DNA from: Pseudoalteromonas piscicida
GTDB lineage: Bacteria; Pseudomonadota; Gammaproteobacteria; Enterobacterales; Alteromonadaceae
Direction: 5' to 3'
Length of the DNA: 64,000 bases
NCBI RefSeq assembly: GCF_002208135.1
Contig: NZ_CP021647.1
Coordinates: 58,501-122,500 of the forward strand
Shown: positions 17,643 through 26,780 of the stretch, in pieces
Numbering within the stretch: the first letter of the stretch is position 1
Layout of the letters: each line of letters starts with the position of its first letter
The notes under the pieces: generated by a model
What the model was told of the DNA's origin: nothing
Seen by the model: only the letters and a program-made list of their open reading frames with translations
Databases searched by the model: none
Translations under genes and position numbers: made by a program

Positions 17643-20600
17643 ATGTTTAATCGAATTATCGATTGGTCTGTAAACAATCGGCTTCTAATTGTGCTTTTTT
17701 TATTCGTCATCACGGCAACTGCTAGCGTGACTATTCCAAAACTCAACTTAGATGCGTTTCCCGATGTAACGAACGTGCAAGTTGCAGTGAACACCGAAGC
17801 GCCAGGACTTGCTGCGGAGGAAGTTGAGCAGTTAATCACCTATCCAATCGAAGCCGTTATGTATGCCTTGCCGGATGTACAGCAAGTGCGTTCAATCTCT
17901 AAAACCGGGCTATCCGGTGTTACGGTGGTTTTTAATGAAGGGACCGACATCTATTTTGCCAGACAGTTGGTATTTGAGCGCCTCCAAGCCGCTAAAGAGT
18001 TGATCCCAAGCGGTGTTGGGACGCCTGAGATGGGACCAAATACGTCAGGACTTGGTCAAGTATTTCAGTATATGCTGATGAGCGAGCCTAATTCCGAGTA
18101 CGATGCAATGGCTCTGCGTAGTCTCAACGATTGGGTAGTCAAGCTGTTAATTATGCCAATTGACGGGGTAACTGATGTATTGGCGTTTGGCGGTGATGTA
18201 CGCCAATATCAAGTCAATATCGACCCCAATAAACTCCTGGCTTATGAGCTGACTCAGCAAGATGTTGTGAGTGCCATTGAACGTAATAACCAAAATGTCG
18301 GCGGCTGGTATCTAGAGCGTGGTCAAGAGCAGTTGGTGATCCGTGGAACCGGTTGGTTTCAAAGTGGGGAGAAAGGGATACGAGAAATTGCCGATGTGCC
18401 TGTTAAAACTATTGATGGCACGGTAGTGACTGTTGCTCAGGTTGCTACCGTATCGATTGGCGGAGAAATCCGTCAAGGCGCGGTGACTATGTCTAGAAAG
18501 CGAGAGTCCGGTGAGGTGGAACAGCTCGGTGAGGTTGTAACTGGGATTGTGCTCAAGCGTATGGGGGCAAACACCAAAGCAACCATAGATAGCATTAACA
18601 ACCGTGTAGAACTCATCAATAAAGCACTCCCTGAAGGGGTAAGGTTCGAGCCTTTTTACGATCAGTCTGATTTGATCAGTAAAGCAGTACAAACCGTCGT
18701 TGAAGCCTTGGCACTGGCATTTATTTTTATCGTTGTAGTGCTCGCGCTGTTTTTAATGAACCTTAGAGCGACGTTTTTGGTTCTCATTTCAATCCCTATT
18801 TCAATTGCCATTGCACTCGTCGTTATGGCATGGCTTGGCGTATCGGCCAACTTGATGTCGCTAGGCGGTATCGCAGTGGCGATTGGTATGCTAGTCGATG
18901 GCTCAGTGGTGATGGTAGAGAACATTTTTAAACACCTGACGAGGCAAAAGGAGAGTGTTGACTACTCTGTAGGGCTCATCGTTGAGCTTGCAGGAAAGGA
19001 AGTGGCAAGACCAATCTTCTTTGCAGCTAGTATTATTTTAGTGGTATTCACTCCGTTATTTAGTTTTGAAGGGGTTGAAGCCAAACTGTTTCAACCTATG
19101 GCAATCAGTATCATTTTGGCTGTTGTTGCTGCGATATTTGTGGCCCTTATCATTGTGCCAGCGCTTGCGACCTACTTATTTAGGCATGGCGTTAAAGCGC
19201 GAGAGAGCGTTATTCTCGTCGCCCTAGAAAAAGGCTACCGCTGGACGTTAAATCGAGTGTTGCATAGGCAGAAGCTGTTGCTGGCGATAGTTGTATTATT
19301 GATTGCGGCGGCCGGTTTTACGTTCACCAAAATTGGCACCGAATTTGTCCCAGAGCTTGAAGAAGGCACCATCAACCTTAGGGTAACACTTGCTCCCTCA
19401 GCAAGTCTTGAAACCGCGCTTAATGTCGCGCCTGAACTGGAGAAAATGCTACTTACATTCCCGGAGGTAAATTACGCCCTCAGCAGAATTGGTCGCGCGG
19501 AGATCGGTGGCGATCCTGAGCCGGTAAATAACATTGAAATCTATATTGGCCTTGCACCGGTTGCACAGTGGCAAAGCGCGAGTAACCGCTACGAATTACA
19601 AGCTTTGATGGAACAAAAGCTATCGGCCTATCCCGGCTTACTCTTTAATTTCTCACAGCCTATTGCGACGCGTGTCGATGAATTACTCTCAGGCGTTAAG
19701 GCGCAGCTGGCGATTAAACTGTTTGGCCCTGATTTGGCTGTGCTTGCAAAAAAAGGTAAGGAAATTGAAGCGGCCGTGGCGCAAGTTGAAGGGACTGAAG
19801 GCGTTCAACTTGAACAAATAGCAGGTGAGTCACAGCTGATCATCACTCCAAAACGTCAAGCGTTATCTCGCTACGGTTTGGCAGTTGGAGATGTTATGGC
19901 ATTAGTGCAAGATGGGATCGGTGGCAGTAAAGCGGGGCAGGTCATCAACGGTAATGAACGCTATGATATCTACGTGCGCTTGGCACCTCAGTACCGTAGA
20001 AGCAAACAGAGCATTGAAGAAATACGCTTGCAATCGAGTTCGGGGGCGTGGATCCGTTTGGCTGATGTAGCTAATGTTGAATATCAATCTGGCCCGCCCC
20101 AAGTAAGGCGGGATGATGTTCAACGTCGAGTCGTGATCCAAGCTAATGTGCAAGGTCGAGATATGGGCAGTGTAGTGAGTGATATCCGCGCTGCTATTGA
20201 TGGGAAAGTTGACTTGCCGACAGGCTATGGTGTTGAAATAGGTGGTCAATTTGAAAACCAGCAGCGAGCACAAAAACGTTTGGCAATCGTGGTACCGCTA
20301 TCTTTGGCATTGATAGCACTCCTGCTTTACTTTGCATTTGGTTCAATGGCTCAAGCTGCGCTTATTTTAGTGAATGTGCCACTTGCGGTGATTGGCGGAG
20401 TATTTTCTTTATATATCTCAGGACAATACCTATCGGTACCAAGCTCGGTTGGGTTTATCACCCTATTCGGTGTCGCGGTACTTAATGGTGTGGTTATGGT
20501 TGAGAGCATAAACCAGCGATTGGCTGCGGGAGAGCCGCTTCATGCAGGTGTCTTTGAGGGAGCAATTTCAAGGCTTAGACCCGTGCTGATGACTGCGATC

Positions 20601-20771
20601 ACCTCAGCACTGGGACTTATTCCCATGTTGCTATCGACAGGCGTGGGTGCTGAAATTCAAAGGCCACTTGCCAGCGTAATTGTCGGTGGATTATTAACAT
20701 CAACCTTGCTGACTTTGTTTGTATTGCCAGCACTTTATCCACTATTCTCAAAGCAAATTAAAAATTCGTAA
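17643..20771 (+). CDS. czcA: Heavy-metal RND efflux pump, CzcA family
   Basis: Inner-membrane proton-driven RND transporter of the HME family, 1042 residues from ATG 17643 (MFNRIIDWSV). An AGGGG ribosome site precedes this start. The frame stays open further upstream inside czcB, but that extension is not used. Twelve membrane helices and two large periplasmic loops are visible. The TM4 motif GMLVDGSVVMVEN contains the Asp and Glu residues needed for proton coupling in CzcA-type pumps, and EFVPELEEGTINLRV is characteristic of HME pumps. Length and start are typical. It works with the CzcB-like adaptor upstream to move divalent metal from the periplasm or membrane out of the cell. Confidence 0.94.
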   Translation: MFNRIIDWSVNNRLLIVLFLFVITATASVTIPKLNLDAFPDVTNVQVAVNTEAPGLAAEEVEQLITYPIEAVMYALPDVQQVRSISKTGLSGVTVVFNEGTDIYFARQLVFERLQAAKELIPSGVGTPEMGPNTSGLGQVFQYMLMSEPNSEYDAMALRSLNDWVVKLLIMPIDGVTDVLAFGGDVRQYQVNIDPNKLLAYELTQQDVVSAIERNNQNVGGWYLERGQEQLVIRGTGWFQSGEKGIREIADVPVKTIDGTVVTVAQVATVSIGGEIRQGAVTMSRKRESGEVEQLGEVVTGIVLKRMGANTKATIDSINNRVELINKALPEGVRFEPFYDQSDLISKAVQTVVEALALAFIFIVVVLALFLMNLRATFLVLISIPISIAIALVVMAWLGVSANLMSLGGIAVAIGMLVDGSVVMVENIFKHLTRQKESVDYSVGLIVELAGKEVARPIFFAASIILVVFTPLFSFEGVEAKLFQPMAISIILAVVAAIFVALIIVPALATYLFRHGVKARESVILVALEKGYRWTLNRVLHRQKLLLAIVVLLIAAAGFTFTKIGTEFVPELEEGTINLRVTLAPSASLETALNVAPELEKMLLTFPEVNYALSRIGRAEIGGDPEPVNNIEIYIGLAPVAQWQSASNRYELQALMEQKLSAYPGLLFNFSQPIATRVDELLSGVKAQLAIKLFGPDLAVLAKKGKEIEAAVAQVEGTEGVQLEQIAGESQLIITPKRQALSRYGLAVGDVMALVQDGIGGSKAGQVINGNERYDIYVRLAPQYRRSKQSIEEIRLQSSSGAWIRLADVANVEYQSGPPQVRRDDVQRRVVIQANVQGRDMGSVVSDIRAAIDGKVDLPTGYGVEIGGQFENQQRAQKRLAIVVPLSLALIALLLYFAFGSMAQAALILVNVPLAVIGGVFSLYISGQYLSVPSSVGFITLFGVAVLNGVVMVESINQRLAAGEPLHAGVFEGAISRLRPVLMTAITSALGLIPMLLSTGVGAEIQRPLASVIVGGLLTSTLLTLFVLPALYPLFSKQIKNS

Positions 20772-20827
20772 TGACCTGGGGGTCGATGAGTTCGGCCCCA
20801 TCTTCGAATAAATCAATAGGATTGAGT

Positions 20828-21712
20828 ATGTCTCACGCACATCATCACCATCATGGAAACAAGCTCGGTTGGGCTGTATTTGTTAATATTCTGCTGAGTG
20901 TCGCGCAGGTCGTTGGCGGTATTCTATCAGGTAGCCTGTCTTTGGTTGCTGATGCGCTACATAATTTAAGTGACGCCGGTGCGCTTATTATCGCGTTAGT
21001 TGCGCAAAAAGTTGCAAGAAAGCCGGCCTCTCTGGAGCTCACTTATGGCTATCAACGTGCTGAAATAATCGGGGCGTTAATTAATAGCGCGACACTCATT
21101 GTTGTTGGGGTCTACCTGCTGTTTGAAGCGATTTCTCGATTTTTAAATCCAGAGCCTATTGATGGCTGGATAGTGGTGTGGCTCGCGGCCTTAGCGTTAG
21201 TTATCGATGTTATCACAGCGCTTATTACTTATTCTGCAGGTGCAAAAACCAGCCTAAATATACGTGCGGCATTTATTCACAATGTTTCTGATGCTGCGGC
21301 TTCGGTTGCGGTGATCGTGGCTGGAACATTAATCATCTTATATCAATGGTATGTGGTGGATCTTATTGCCACTGTATTGATCTCCGCATACGTGATTTAC
21401 CATGGCGTTGAACTGAGTAAAAGTAGTATTAGAATCCTCATGCAGGCGACACCAGATAATATTAATATTCAAGAGGTTAAGGAATATCTTGAGACTCAAG
21501 AGAATGTTAAGACAGTAAGCCATATTCATGTTTGGCAGCTCAATGAGCATGAATATATTTTAGAGGCGCAAGTTGTCATTACGTCCTTGAGCGACCAAAG
21601 CACGCTAGCACGGTTAAAAGAGGGGTTACAGTCGCGGTTTGGATTGTTGCATACCACACTTGAATTAACCGAGGACTCTTTGATAACACATCAGTGTGTA
21701 GAAATTAAATAA
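20828..21712 (+). CDS. Cation diffusion facilitator, CzcD-like
   Basis: CDF-family exporter, 294 residues from ATG 20828 (MSHAHHHHHGNK), preceded by AGGA. An in-frame ATG at 20771 overlaps the czcA stop codon (TAATG) and would add 19 residues; both are possible, and I prefer the start just before the His stretch. It has six membrane helices with both metal motifs intact (His45-x3-Asp49 and His151-x3-Asp155) and a C-terminal cytoplasmic domain. CzcD-type proteins move Zn2+, Cd2+ or Co2+ from cytoplasm to periplasm, where the RND pump takes over. Third or fourth gene of the czc cluster and likely co-transcribed. Compare the gene at 5572, whose TM2 site is altered. Confidence 0.92.
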   Translation: MSHAHHHHHGNKLGWAVFVNILLSVAQVVGGILSGSLSLVADALHNLSDAGALIIALVAQKVARKPASLELTYGYQRAEIIGALINSATLIVVGVYLLFEAISRFLNPEPIDGWIVVWLAALALVIDVITALITYSAGAKTSLNIRAAFIHNVSDAAASVAVIVAGTLIILYQWYVVDLIATVLISAYVIYHGVELSKSSIRILMQATPDNINIQEVKEYLETQENVKTVSHIHVWQLNEHEYILEAQVVITSLSDQSTLARLKEGLQSRFGLLHTTLELTEDSLITHQCVEIK

Positions 21713-21719
21713 ATACAAA

Positions 21720-21734
21720 TGAAAATAGTTTGCA
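21720..21734. promoter_or_regulatory. Weak Fur-like site before the orf-sodA pair
   Basis: TGAAAATAGTTTGCA matches the Fur consensus at about 10 of 14 positions and lies 85 bp before the gene that precedes sodA. Manganese SOD genes are frequently Fur-repressed, which is the main support. Confidence 0.35.
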
Positions 21735-21819
21735 TTAATGTTTATGTGATCGTATAGTGCCTAAATAGCTCATACTGGTTTGCTTGCACAAGTAAGCTAG
21801 ATTGGTAAAAGGGTAAAAT

Positions 21820-22338
21820 ATGAAAAATCGCATGGACCTTAGTGCAAATCGCTTAGCAAGCGGAGCTCGCACATTATCTTCAGTGTTGTCACCTTGGCAA
21901 GCTAAAATACTCTCAGGTAATCAAGCATATCAAGCGCAAATATTCCTGCGTGCCCGTGACGAATATCAGGTCGCATTGACACTTGCGACAGGTATTTTAG
22001 ATGAGTTTTTATTATGCCAAAAAGACAGTGTCGTAATGAGTGCCATAGCGCACAGTTTACCTGCCGTCGTGGTATCCGCGCATAATCTAGCTGACACCTT
22101 TATTGCCCTTGACCAACCAAATAGAGCGTGCCAGCAACTTGTTTCAATCCATCTGAAGATACATGCAACCTACCTTGAATATAATGACGAACTTGCGCCT
22201 ATCGTCTTGCATCATTTACATAAAACTCGGCAAGAGCTGATCTATTTTGCAAAACGCTATCCTCATTTACCTGAGCTTATTCATCAAATTAACGAAGCGA
22301 TGCTGGTAACACACCTGCATTCTCGCGTTTTACATTAA
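21820..22338 (+). CDS. Uncharacterised helical protein upstream of sodA
   Basis: A 172-residue protein with no signal peptide, membrane segment or catalytic motif that I recognise. It is predicted almost wholly alpha-helical, with spacing reminiscent of TPR-like helical hairpins ([20 protein letters not shown], and later [20 protein letters not shown]), and is rich in His and Leu near the end. It lies 14 bp before sodA on the same strand and is almost certainly co-transcribed with it. In Pseudomonas the fumC-orfX-sodA operon also has an uncharacterised ORF immediately before sodA; whether this is its counterpart needs a sequence comparison. No function assigned. Confidence 0.75.
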   Translation: MKNRMDLSANRLASGARTLSSVLSPWQAKILSGNQAYQAQIFLRARDEYQVALTLATGILDEFLLCQKDSVVMSAIAHSLPAVVVSAHNLADTFIALDQPNRACQQLVSIHLKIHATYLEYNDELAPIVLHHLHKTRQELIYFAKRYPHLPELIHQINEAMLVTHLHSRVLH

Positions 22339-22352
22339 CATTTGGAGGTCGA

Positions 22353-22964
22353 ATGGCTTATACCTTACCTGAGTTACCTTACGCATATGATGCACTGGAA
22401 CCACATATCGACGCGAAAACGATGGAGATCCATCATACTTTGCATCATCAGACTTATATCAATAAAGCAAACGCAGCGTTAGAGGAGACGGAGTTTGCAG
22501 GTGAAGATACCGAAATGTTGCTGAGAAACATTAAAACGTTACCTGAAAACTTACAAAAAGCAGTGCAAGAACATGTCGGCGGGCACAATAACCATAGTTT
22601 GTTCTGGCAAATTATGACTCCGAATTATGCGCCTTTATGTGATGGGCCGTTAAGACAAGCGATAGAAAATGAACTCGGTGGTTTTGATAGCTTTAAAACT
22701 GAGTTTACAAACGCTGCTGTCAGTCGATTTGGCAGTGGCTGGGCATGGTTAGTTGTAGATGAGAATGGCAAACTTGCGGTAACGAGTAGTCTCAATCAAG
22801 ACAGCCCTTACATGGAGCAGCATAGCCCAATATTAGGTTTAGATGTGTGGGAGCATGCCTATTATCTCAAGTATCAAAATCGTCGACCAGAATACATCGC
22901 CGCTTTTTACAACGTCATCAATTGGTCTGAAGTTGAGCGAAGATATAGTCAAGCAATAAGTTAG
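22353..22964 (+). CDS. sodA: Superoxide dismutase, Mn type
   Basis: A 203-residue Fe/Mn-family superoxide dismutase that converts superoxide to H2O2 and O2 in the cytoplasm. The four metal ligands are visible: His27, His81, Asp164 and His168 (DVWEHAYY). The metal-tuning residues are of the manganese type: Gly77 in [10 protein letters not shown] and Gln149 in NQDSP. The N-terminus closely follows E. coli SodA. A good GGAGG ribosome site precedes ATG 22353. Transcription probably ends at the hairpin at 23182, after a copy of repeat family A. Confidence 0.95.
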   Translation: MAYTLPELPYAYDALEPHIDAKTMEIHHTLHHQTYINKANAALEETEFAGEDTEMLLRNIKTLPENLQKAVQEHVGGHNNHSLFWQIMTPNYAPLCDGPLRQAIENELGGFDSFKTEFTNAAVSRFGSGWAWLVVDENGKLAVTSSLNQDSPYMEQHSPILGLDVWEHAYYLKYQNRRPEYIAAFYNVINWSEVERRYSQAIS

Positions 22965-22983
22965 TACTTTTTCCTCAGTTATT

Positions 22984-23180
22984 TAACCTGAGGTTTGGGT
23001 AAGTAATGAGCTAACATATAGTTTTAAAATTTATCTTGAATGACTTTCTGTCTAGCCAGAGAGTTTTAGGGATAACAAGGCGAATTTACGCATTAATAGC
23101 GGGCTATTGGAAGTGAATTCAACGCAGTTAGCGCTAAAACTGGCTGCTAGAAAGGCATTAGTTATCCGAAGCTCAGGTTA
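22984..23180 (+). repeat. Interspersed repeat family A, full copy 2
   Basis: A 197-bp element with the same 9-bp inverted ends as copy 1 (TAACCTGAG / CTCAGGTTA). The right-hand two thirds are nearly identical to copy 1, while the left part just inside the end has diverged. It lies only 19 bp after the sodA stop codon and abuts the terminator, so it is probably transcribed as part of the sodA 3' UTR. Confidence 0.88.
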
Positions 23181-23181
23181 G

Positions 23182-23203
23182 AAAGCCCCTAGTGGGCTTT
23201 TTT
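23182..23203 (+). terminator. Rho-independent terminator after sodA
   Basis: AAAGCCC-CTAGT-GGGCTTT followed by a T run: a compact GC stem with a typical U tract, on the plus strand. Confidence 0.85.
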
Positions 23204-23298
23204 CATGAATACTCCAAACATGGTTGAGTACCAAAAATGGCTAGTTTGCTAGTGTGATAGCTATTAGACTGAGTGAAAACGAAGTACGAGCGAAAGTC

Positions 23299-24657
23299 AT
23301 GTATACACCAGAGGTTTGTTCTCAAGCTAGAAATAGTCGCGACGCTAGATTTGATGGGTTGTTTTTTGTTGCGGTAAAGAGCACAGGCATTTATTGTCGG
23401 CCAATATGTCCAGCACCTGCTGCAAAAGAAAAGAATGTTGAGTATTTTCAATTTGCCCACAATGCTGCGCAAGCAGGCTTTAGACCTTGTATTCGCTGCC
23501 GCCCCGACAGCGCGCCTGGTAGTTATGCATGGCTTGGCACGGAAACAACTGCAGTCAGAGCCAAAAAGTTAATCGATGAAGGTGCCTTAATACGTCATTC
23601 GACAGAAGATTTAGCCGATAGATTAGGCATTTCGGTCCGATACTTAAATAAAGTATTCAATCAATATTTTGGCACGAGCCCCAAACAATATGCACTTTAT
23701 AAGCAATGTGACTTAGCTAAGCAGTTATTACAGCAAAGCGACCTTGCAGTGACGGAAGTCGCGTTTGCCGCTGGGTTTAACTCATTGCGACGTTTTAATG
23801 ATGCATTCCAAAAACTATATCAGTTATCACCAAGTCAGCTTAGAAAAGACGCGGGAAGTGGCTCTGCAATCGCGATTTACTTGTCCTATCGACCACCGTA
23901 CAACTGGGACAAAATGCAGCAGTTTTTGGCGATGAGAATTGTACCAAGTATAGAGTGGTTATCAGAACACAGTTATGGGCGAACAGTGATGATACAAGGT
24001 GAAAAAGGGCGTTTCACCGCGACTATCGAGCCTGAAAAACATCGCTTTAAAGTGGATATCGCGCTATCTGATCTATCCTTGTTAGTTCCTATGATTGCAC
24101 AGATCAGACGCGTGTTAGACTTAGATGCAGACACGGGCTTTATTGAGTCCCACCTTCATGAAGCAGCGCCCGACTTGCCGCTACAAGAGGGGCTCAGATT
24201 ACCCGGGATCTGGAGCGAATTTGAAGCGGGAATGAGAGCTATTTTGGGTCAACAAATTAGTGTTCAAGCGGCGAGAAACTTACTTGCTTTATTGGTCGAA
24301 ACTCATGGTGAAGTAGCTGATGATGGTATGCGTTACTTCCCCAAACCTCAGGCCGTATTTGATAGTGATCTTGCCTTTTTTAAAATGCCACAGCGACGAA
24401 AGGCCGCTATTAACGCTTTCGCTGCGCAATATGTGGATTCGGAACATGTTGAACTTGATAACTGGTTAAAAATTAAAGGTATAGGACCTTGGACTGTCGA
24501 CTATGCGAAAATGCGTGGATTGAGTCACCCAGACATTTACTTGGGTGGTGACCTGGGTGTGAAAAAAGCAATGGAAAAATCCTTAAAAACAATAGATCTC
24601 GAAAAATGTGCCCCTTTTCGTTCTTATTTAACATTTCAACTATGGCAACAATTATGA
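23299..24657 (+). CDS. alkA: Ada-N/AraC/AlkA fusion: regulatory 3-methyladenine DNA glycosylase
   Basis: A 452-residue alkylation-repair protein. I chose ATG 23299 (MYTPEVCSQARNS), where the Ada-type domain normally begins; GTG at 23254 is in frame but adds an atypical extension. Domains: Ada zinc-binding domain with Cys33, Cys37, Cys64 and Cys67 (CRPIC...CIRC), one of which accepts methyl groups from phosphotriesters in Ada; an AraC-type HTH (about 85-185); an AlkA N-terminal domain; then the HhH-GPD glycosylase domain with GIGPWTVDYAKMRG and an aspartate (LGGD) at the catalytic Asp position. It excises N-alkylated purines and probably activates its own operon when methylated. The stop codon overlaps the next gene (ATGA). 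Confidence 0.93.
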   Translation: MYTPEVCSQARNSRDARFDGLFFVAVKSTGIYCRPICPAPAAKEKNVEYFQFAHNAAQAGFRPCIRCRPDSAPGSYAWLGTETTAVRAKKLIDEGALIRHSTEDLADRLGISVRYLNKVFNQYFGTSPKQYALYKQCDLAKQLLQQSDLAVTEVAFAAGFNSLRRFNDAFQKLYQLSPSQLRKDAGSGSAIAIYLSYRPPYNWDKMQQFLAMRIVPSIEWLSEHSYGRTVMIQGEKGRFTATIEPEKHRFKVDIALSDLSLLVPMIAQIRRVLDLDADTGFIESHLHEAAPDLPLQEGLRLPGIWSEFEAGMRAILGQQISVQAARNLLALLVETHGEVADDGMRYFPKPQAVFDSDLAFFKMPQRRKAAINAFAAQYVDSEHVELDNWLKIKGIGPWTVDYAKMRGLSHPDIYLGGDLGVKKAMEKSLKTIDLEKCAPFRSYLTFQLWQQL

Positions 24658-25115
24658 TTGAAACTACATTAGTATCGCCCACTGGAGAGTGGATAATACA
24701 AGCGTCCAACGATGGTTTACGATATGTTGGCTTTTTTCCAAACACGCGCTACGAGCAAGGGGAAAACCAGCATACAGAAACGGCAAAAAAACAGTTAAAT
24801 GAATACTTTGCTGGCAAACGTAAACGCTTTGATGTAGCGCTTGATGTAGATGGTACACACTTTCAAAAGCAAGTGTGGCGAATACTAGCACAAGTTCCGT
24901 TTGGAGAAACGTACACCTATGGTTGGATTGCAGAGCGTTTAGGCAATAAAAATGCCGTTCGTGCTGTTGGGGCTGCGAACGGCAAAAACCCAATCAGTAT
25001 CATCGTACCTTGTCATCGCATTATTGGTGCAAATGGCAAACTAACAGGATATGCTGGTGGACTAGAAGCAAAAGCGTGGTTATTGCAACACGAGGGAGTA
25101 AGCTTCAAAAAATAG
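24654..25115 (+). CDS. ogt: Methylated-DNA-protein cysteine methyltransferase
   Basis: A 153-residue suicide DNA-repair protein that transfers the methyl group from O6-methylguanine to its own cysteine. The active site is Cys120 in VPCHRIIG, with the helix-turn-helix segment GETYTYGWIAERLG and RAVGAANGKNP before it. ATG 24654 overlaps the alkA stop codon by 4 bp (ATGA), so translation is coupled. The frame is open further upstream, but that extension lies inside alkA and has no support. Together the two genes carry the activities of Ada (phosphotriester sensor, methyltransferase) plus AlkA, rearranged into different polypeptides. Confidence 0.95.
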   Translation: MIETTLVSPTGEWIIQASNDGLRYVGFFPNTRYEQGENQHTETAKKQLNEYFAGKRKRFDVALDVDGTHFQKQVWRILAQVPFGETYTYGWIAERLGNKNAVRAVGAANGKNPISIIVPCHRIIGANGKLTGYAGGLEAKAWLLQHEGVSFKK

Positions 25116-25187
25116 AGTATACTTGAAAGAACAACAGGCCCTAGTAGTCAATCGTTGTTATTTCGATTTACTACATGTTTGGAGTGA

Positions 25188-25964
25188 ATGTTGAAACTGC
25201 CATTTATTGTTTTTTGCGTTTTTACTTCGTGGGCCAGCATGGCGACGGAGATCCGTTTTTGCTATGAAGATAAACACGCTCCACCTTTTATCCATGGTGC
25301 AGGACAAACTGTACCATCGGCAAATCAGGGGGTCACGATCCAGATAGTGCAACAGCTTGATAAGCATGTAAAAGAGGTAAACTTCACTTACATTCGAATG
25401 CCATGGCGACGTTGTTTGCATGAGTTGGAAAGTGGCAAAGTTGATGCTGTAGTGGCAAGCCATCGAGAATCTAGAGAAGCGCTAATGGCGTATCCAAAAA
25501 ATCCTGATGGCACTATTGCGCAGCAATATGCAATTAATCGGATCAGTACATGTTTGCTCAAAAGCAAAACCAATAAAACAACACTAAATCTGAGTAAAGA
25601 AATAGAGCTTGCAGTCCCTCGCGGCTACGCTATTCGAGAAAATATGCCTAAGCATTTTGCCATACTTGAAACCGATTCGTTAGAGCAGGCTATTGCACTG
25701 GTTGAAAATGAATTACTTGATGCGACCATTGGCCTTTGCCAGATCGGTAATATGCCAATCATATTATCGCCCCCCTTTAACCATTTAGAAGCGGTTTTTC
25801 CACCGTTAGAAACGTCGTTTGGTTTTATGGCATTTTCTGAGCAGTTTTATCAGCAGCACCCTGAGTTAAGCTGGAAAGTGTGGCGTGCAAGTCAGCTTAT
25901 TAACCTCGATACCTTATATAGTGAGTACCTGCGTTCACAACCCACCCAAATGGATAAGCAATAG
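25188..25964 (+). CDS. Periplasmic solute-binding protein, family 3 type
   Basis: A 258-residue secreted protein starting at ATG 25188 behind GGAGTG. A signal peptide (about 1-19) is followed by a type II periplasmic binding fold similar to SBP_bac_3 (TEIRFCYEDKHAPPFI at the start, then YIRMPWRRCLHELESGKVDAV). No permease or ATPase gene is adjacent, and many Alteromonadales carry such orphan proteins whose role is unknown. The ligand cannot be told; amino-acid-like compounds are the family norm. Three cysteines remain in the mature protein. Confidence 0.78.
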   Translation: MLKLPFIVFCVFTSWASMATEIRFCYEDKHAPPFIHGAGQTVPSANQGVTIQIVQQLDKHVKEVNFTYIRMPWRRCLHELESGKVDAVVASHRESREALMAYPKNPDGTIAQQYAINRISTCLLKSKTNKTTLNLSKEIELAVPRGYAIRENMPKHFAILETDSLEQAIALVENELLDATIGLCQIGNMPIILSPPFNHLEAVFPPLETSFGFMAFSEQFYQQHPELSWKVWRASQLINLDTLYSEYLRSQPTQMDKQ

Positions 25965-26020
25965 ATCTTTTAATCGTTAGCCAGTAAACTAGCGCGAATT
26001 TTTATTTCGAAATATCTATT

Positions 26021-26599
26021 ATGGCCCAGCTTTATTTTTACTATTCGGCAATGAATGCCGGTAAATCGACGACTTTATTGCAGTCGGCATTTAACTATCG
26101 AGAGCGAGGCATGCGCCCGTTTATTATCACTGCTGCAATTGATAACCGTGCTGGTGTGGGGAAAGTCGCATCACGTATTGGCTTAGAAGCTGAAGCGCAG
26201 GTTTTTGAAAGTCAAACAGATGTAAAAGCATTGCTGATGTCTGCCCATAACGAAAGTAAAATTGATTGTGTATTAGTAGATGAGTGCCAGTTTTTAACAA
26301 AATCCCAAGTCGCAGAGCTGACGGATATCGTAGATGAGCTGCGGATCCCAGTATTATGCTACGGTCTTAGAACTGATTTTCGTGGCGAGCTGTTTGAAGG
26401 GTCACACTATTTGCTAGCATGGGCAGATAAATTGATTGAGCTAAAAACCATCTGTCATTGCGGTCGTAAAGCAAACAGAGTGCTTCGCACCGATGAGTAC
26501 GGCAAGGCCATTGCGGATGGCGATCAAGTTGTGATTGGTGGTAACGATAGGTATGTTTCTCTTTGCAGAAAACACTATAAAGACGCGTTAAGGGCATAA
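26021..26599 (+). CDS. tdk: Thymidine kinase
   Basis: A 192-residue type II thymidine kinase that phosphorylates thymidine to dTMP for salvage. It shows the Walker A loop SAMNAGKS (9-16), the DECQF Walker B segment, a structural zinc site with CHCGRKAN and a later Cys-x2-His (LCRKH), and the thymidine-binding lid near the C-terminus. Length is as in E. coli Tdk. Apparently monocistronic, with a possible terminator hairpin downstream. Confidence 0.96.
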   Translation: MAQLYFYYSAMNAGKSTTLLQSAFNYRERGMRPFIITAAIDNRAGVGKVASRIGLEAEAQVFESQTDVKALLMSAHNESKIDCVLVDECQFLTKSQVAELTDIVDELRIPVLCYGLRTDFRGELFEGSHYLLAWADKLIELKTICHCGRKANRVLRTDEYGKAIADGDQVVIGGNDRYVSLCRKHYKDALRA

Positions 26600-26614
26600 G
26601 CAAATTTAAACTAA

Positions 26615-26648
26615 GTGTACTGCAAAGCGCGGCTTCTTAACAGTACAC
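26615..26648 (+). terminator. Possible terminator after tdk
   Basis: GTGTACTG / CAGTACAC inverted repeat with an 18-bp loop that itself contains AAGC-GCG-GCTT. It is followed by a moderately T-rich stretch. Confidence 0.45.
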
Positions 26649-26780
26649 GTTCTATTTTATAGCCACTCAGTATTTTTTCCTACCATAGTGCTAAATTTAT
26701 ACGATTTTTTGGTTCGAATTATTTGGTAAACCTGCGGTTTTGTACCATCCTTAAGAGATAAGAGTAAGGGTGTCACTTTA

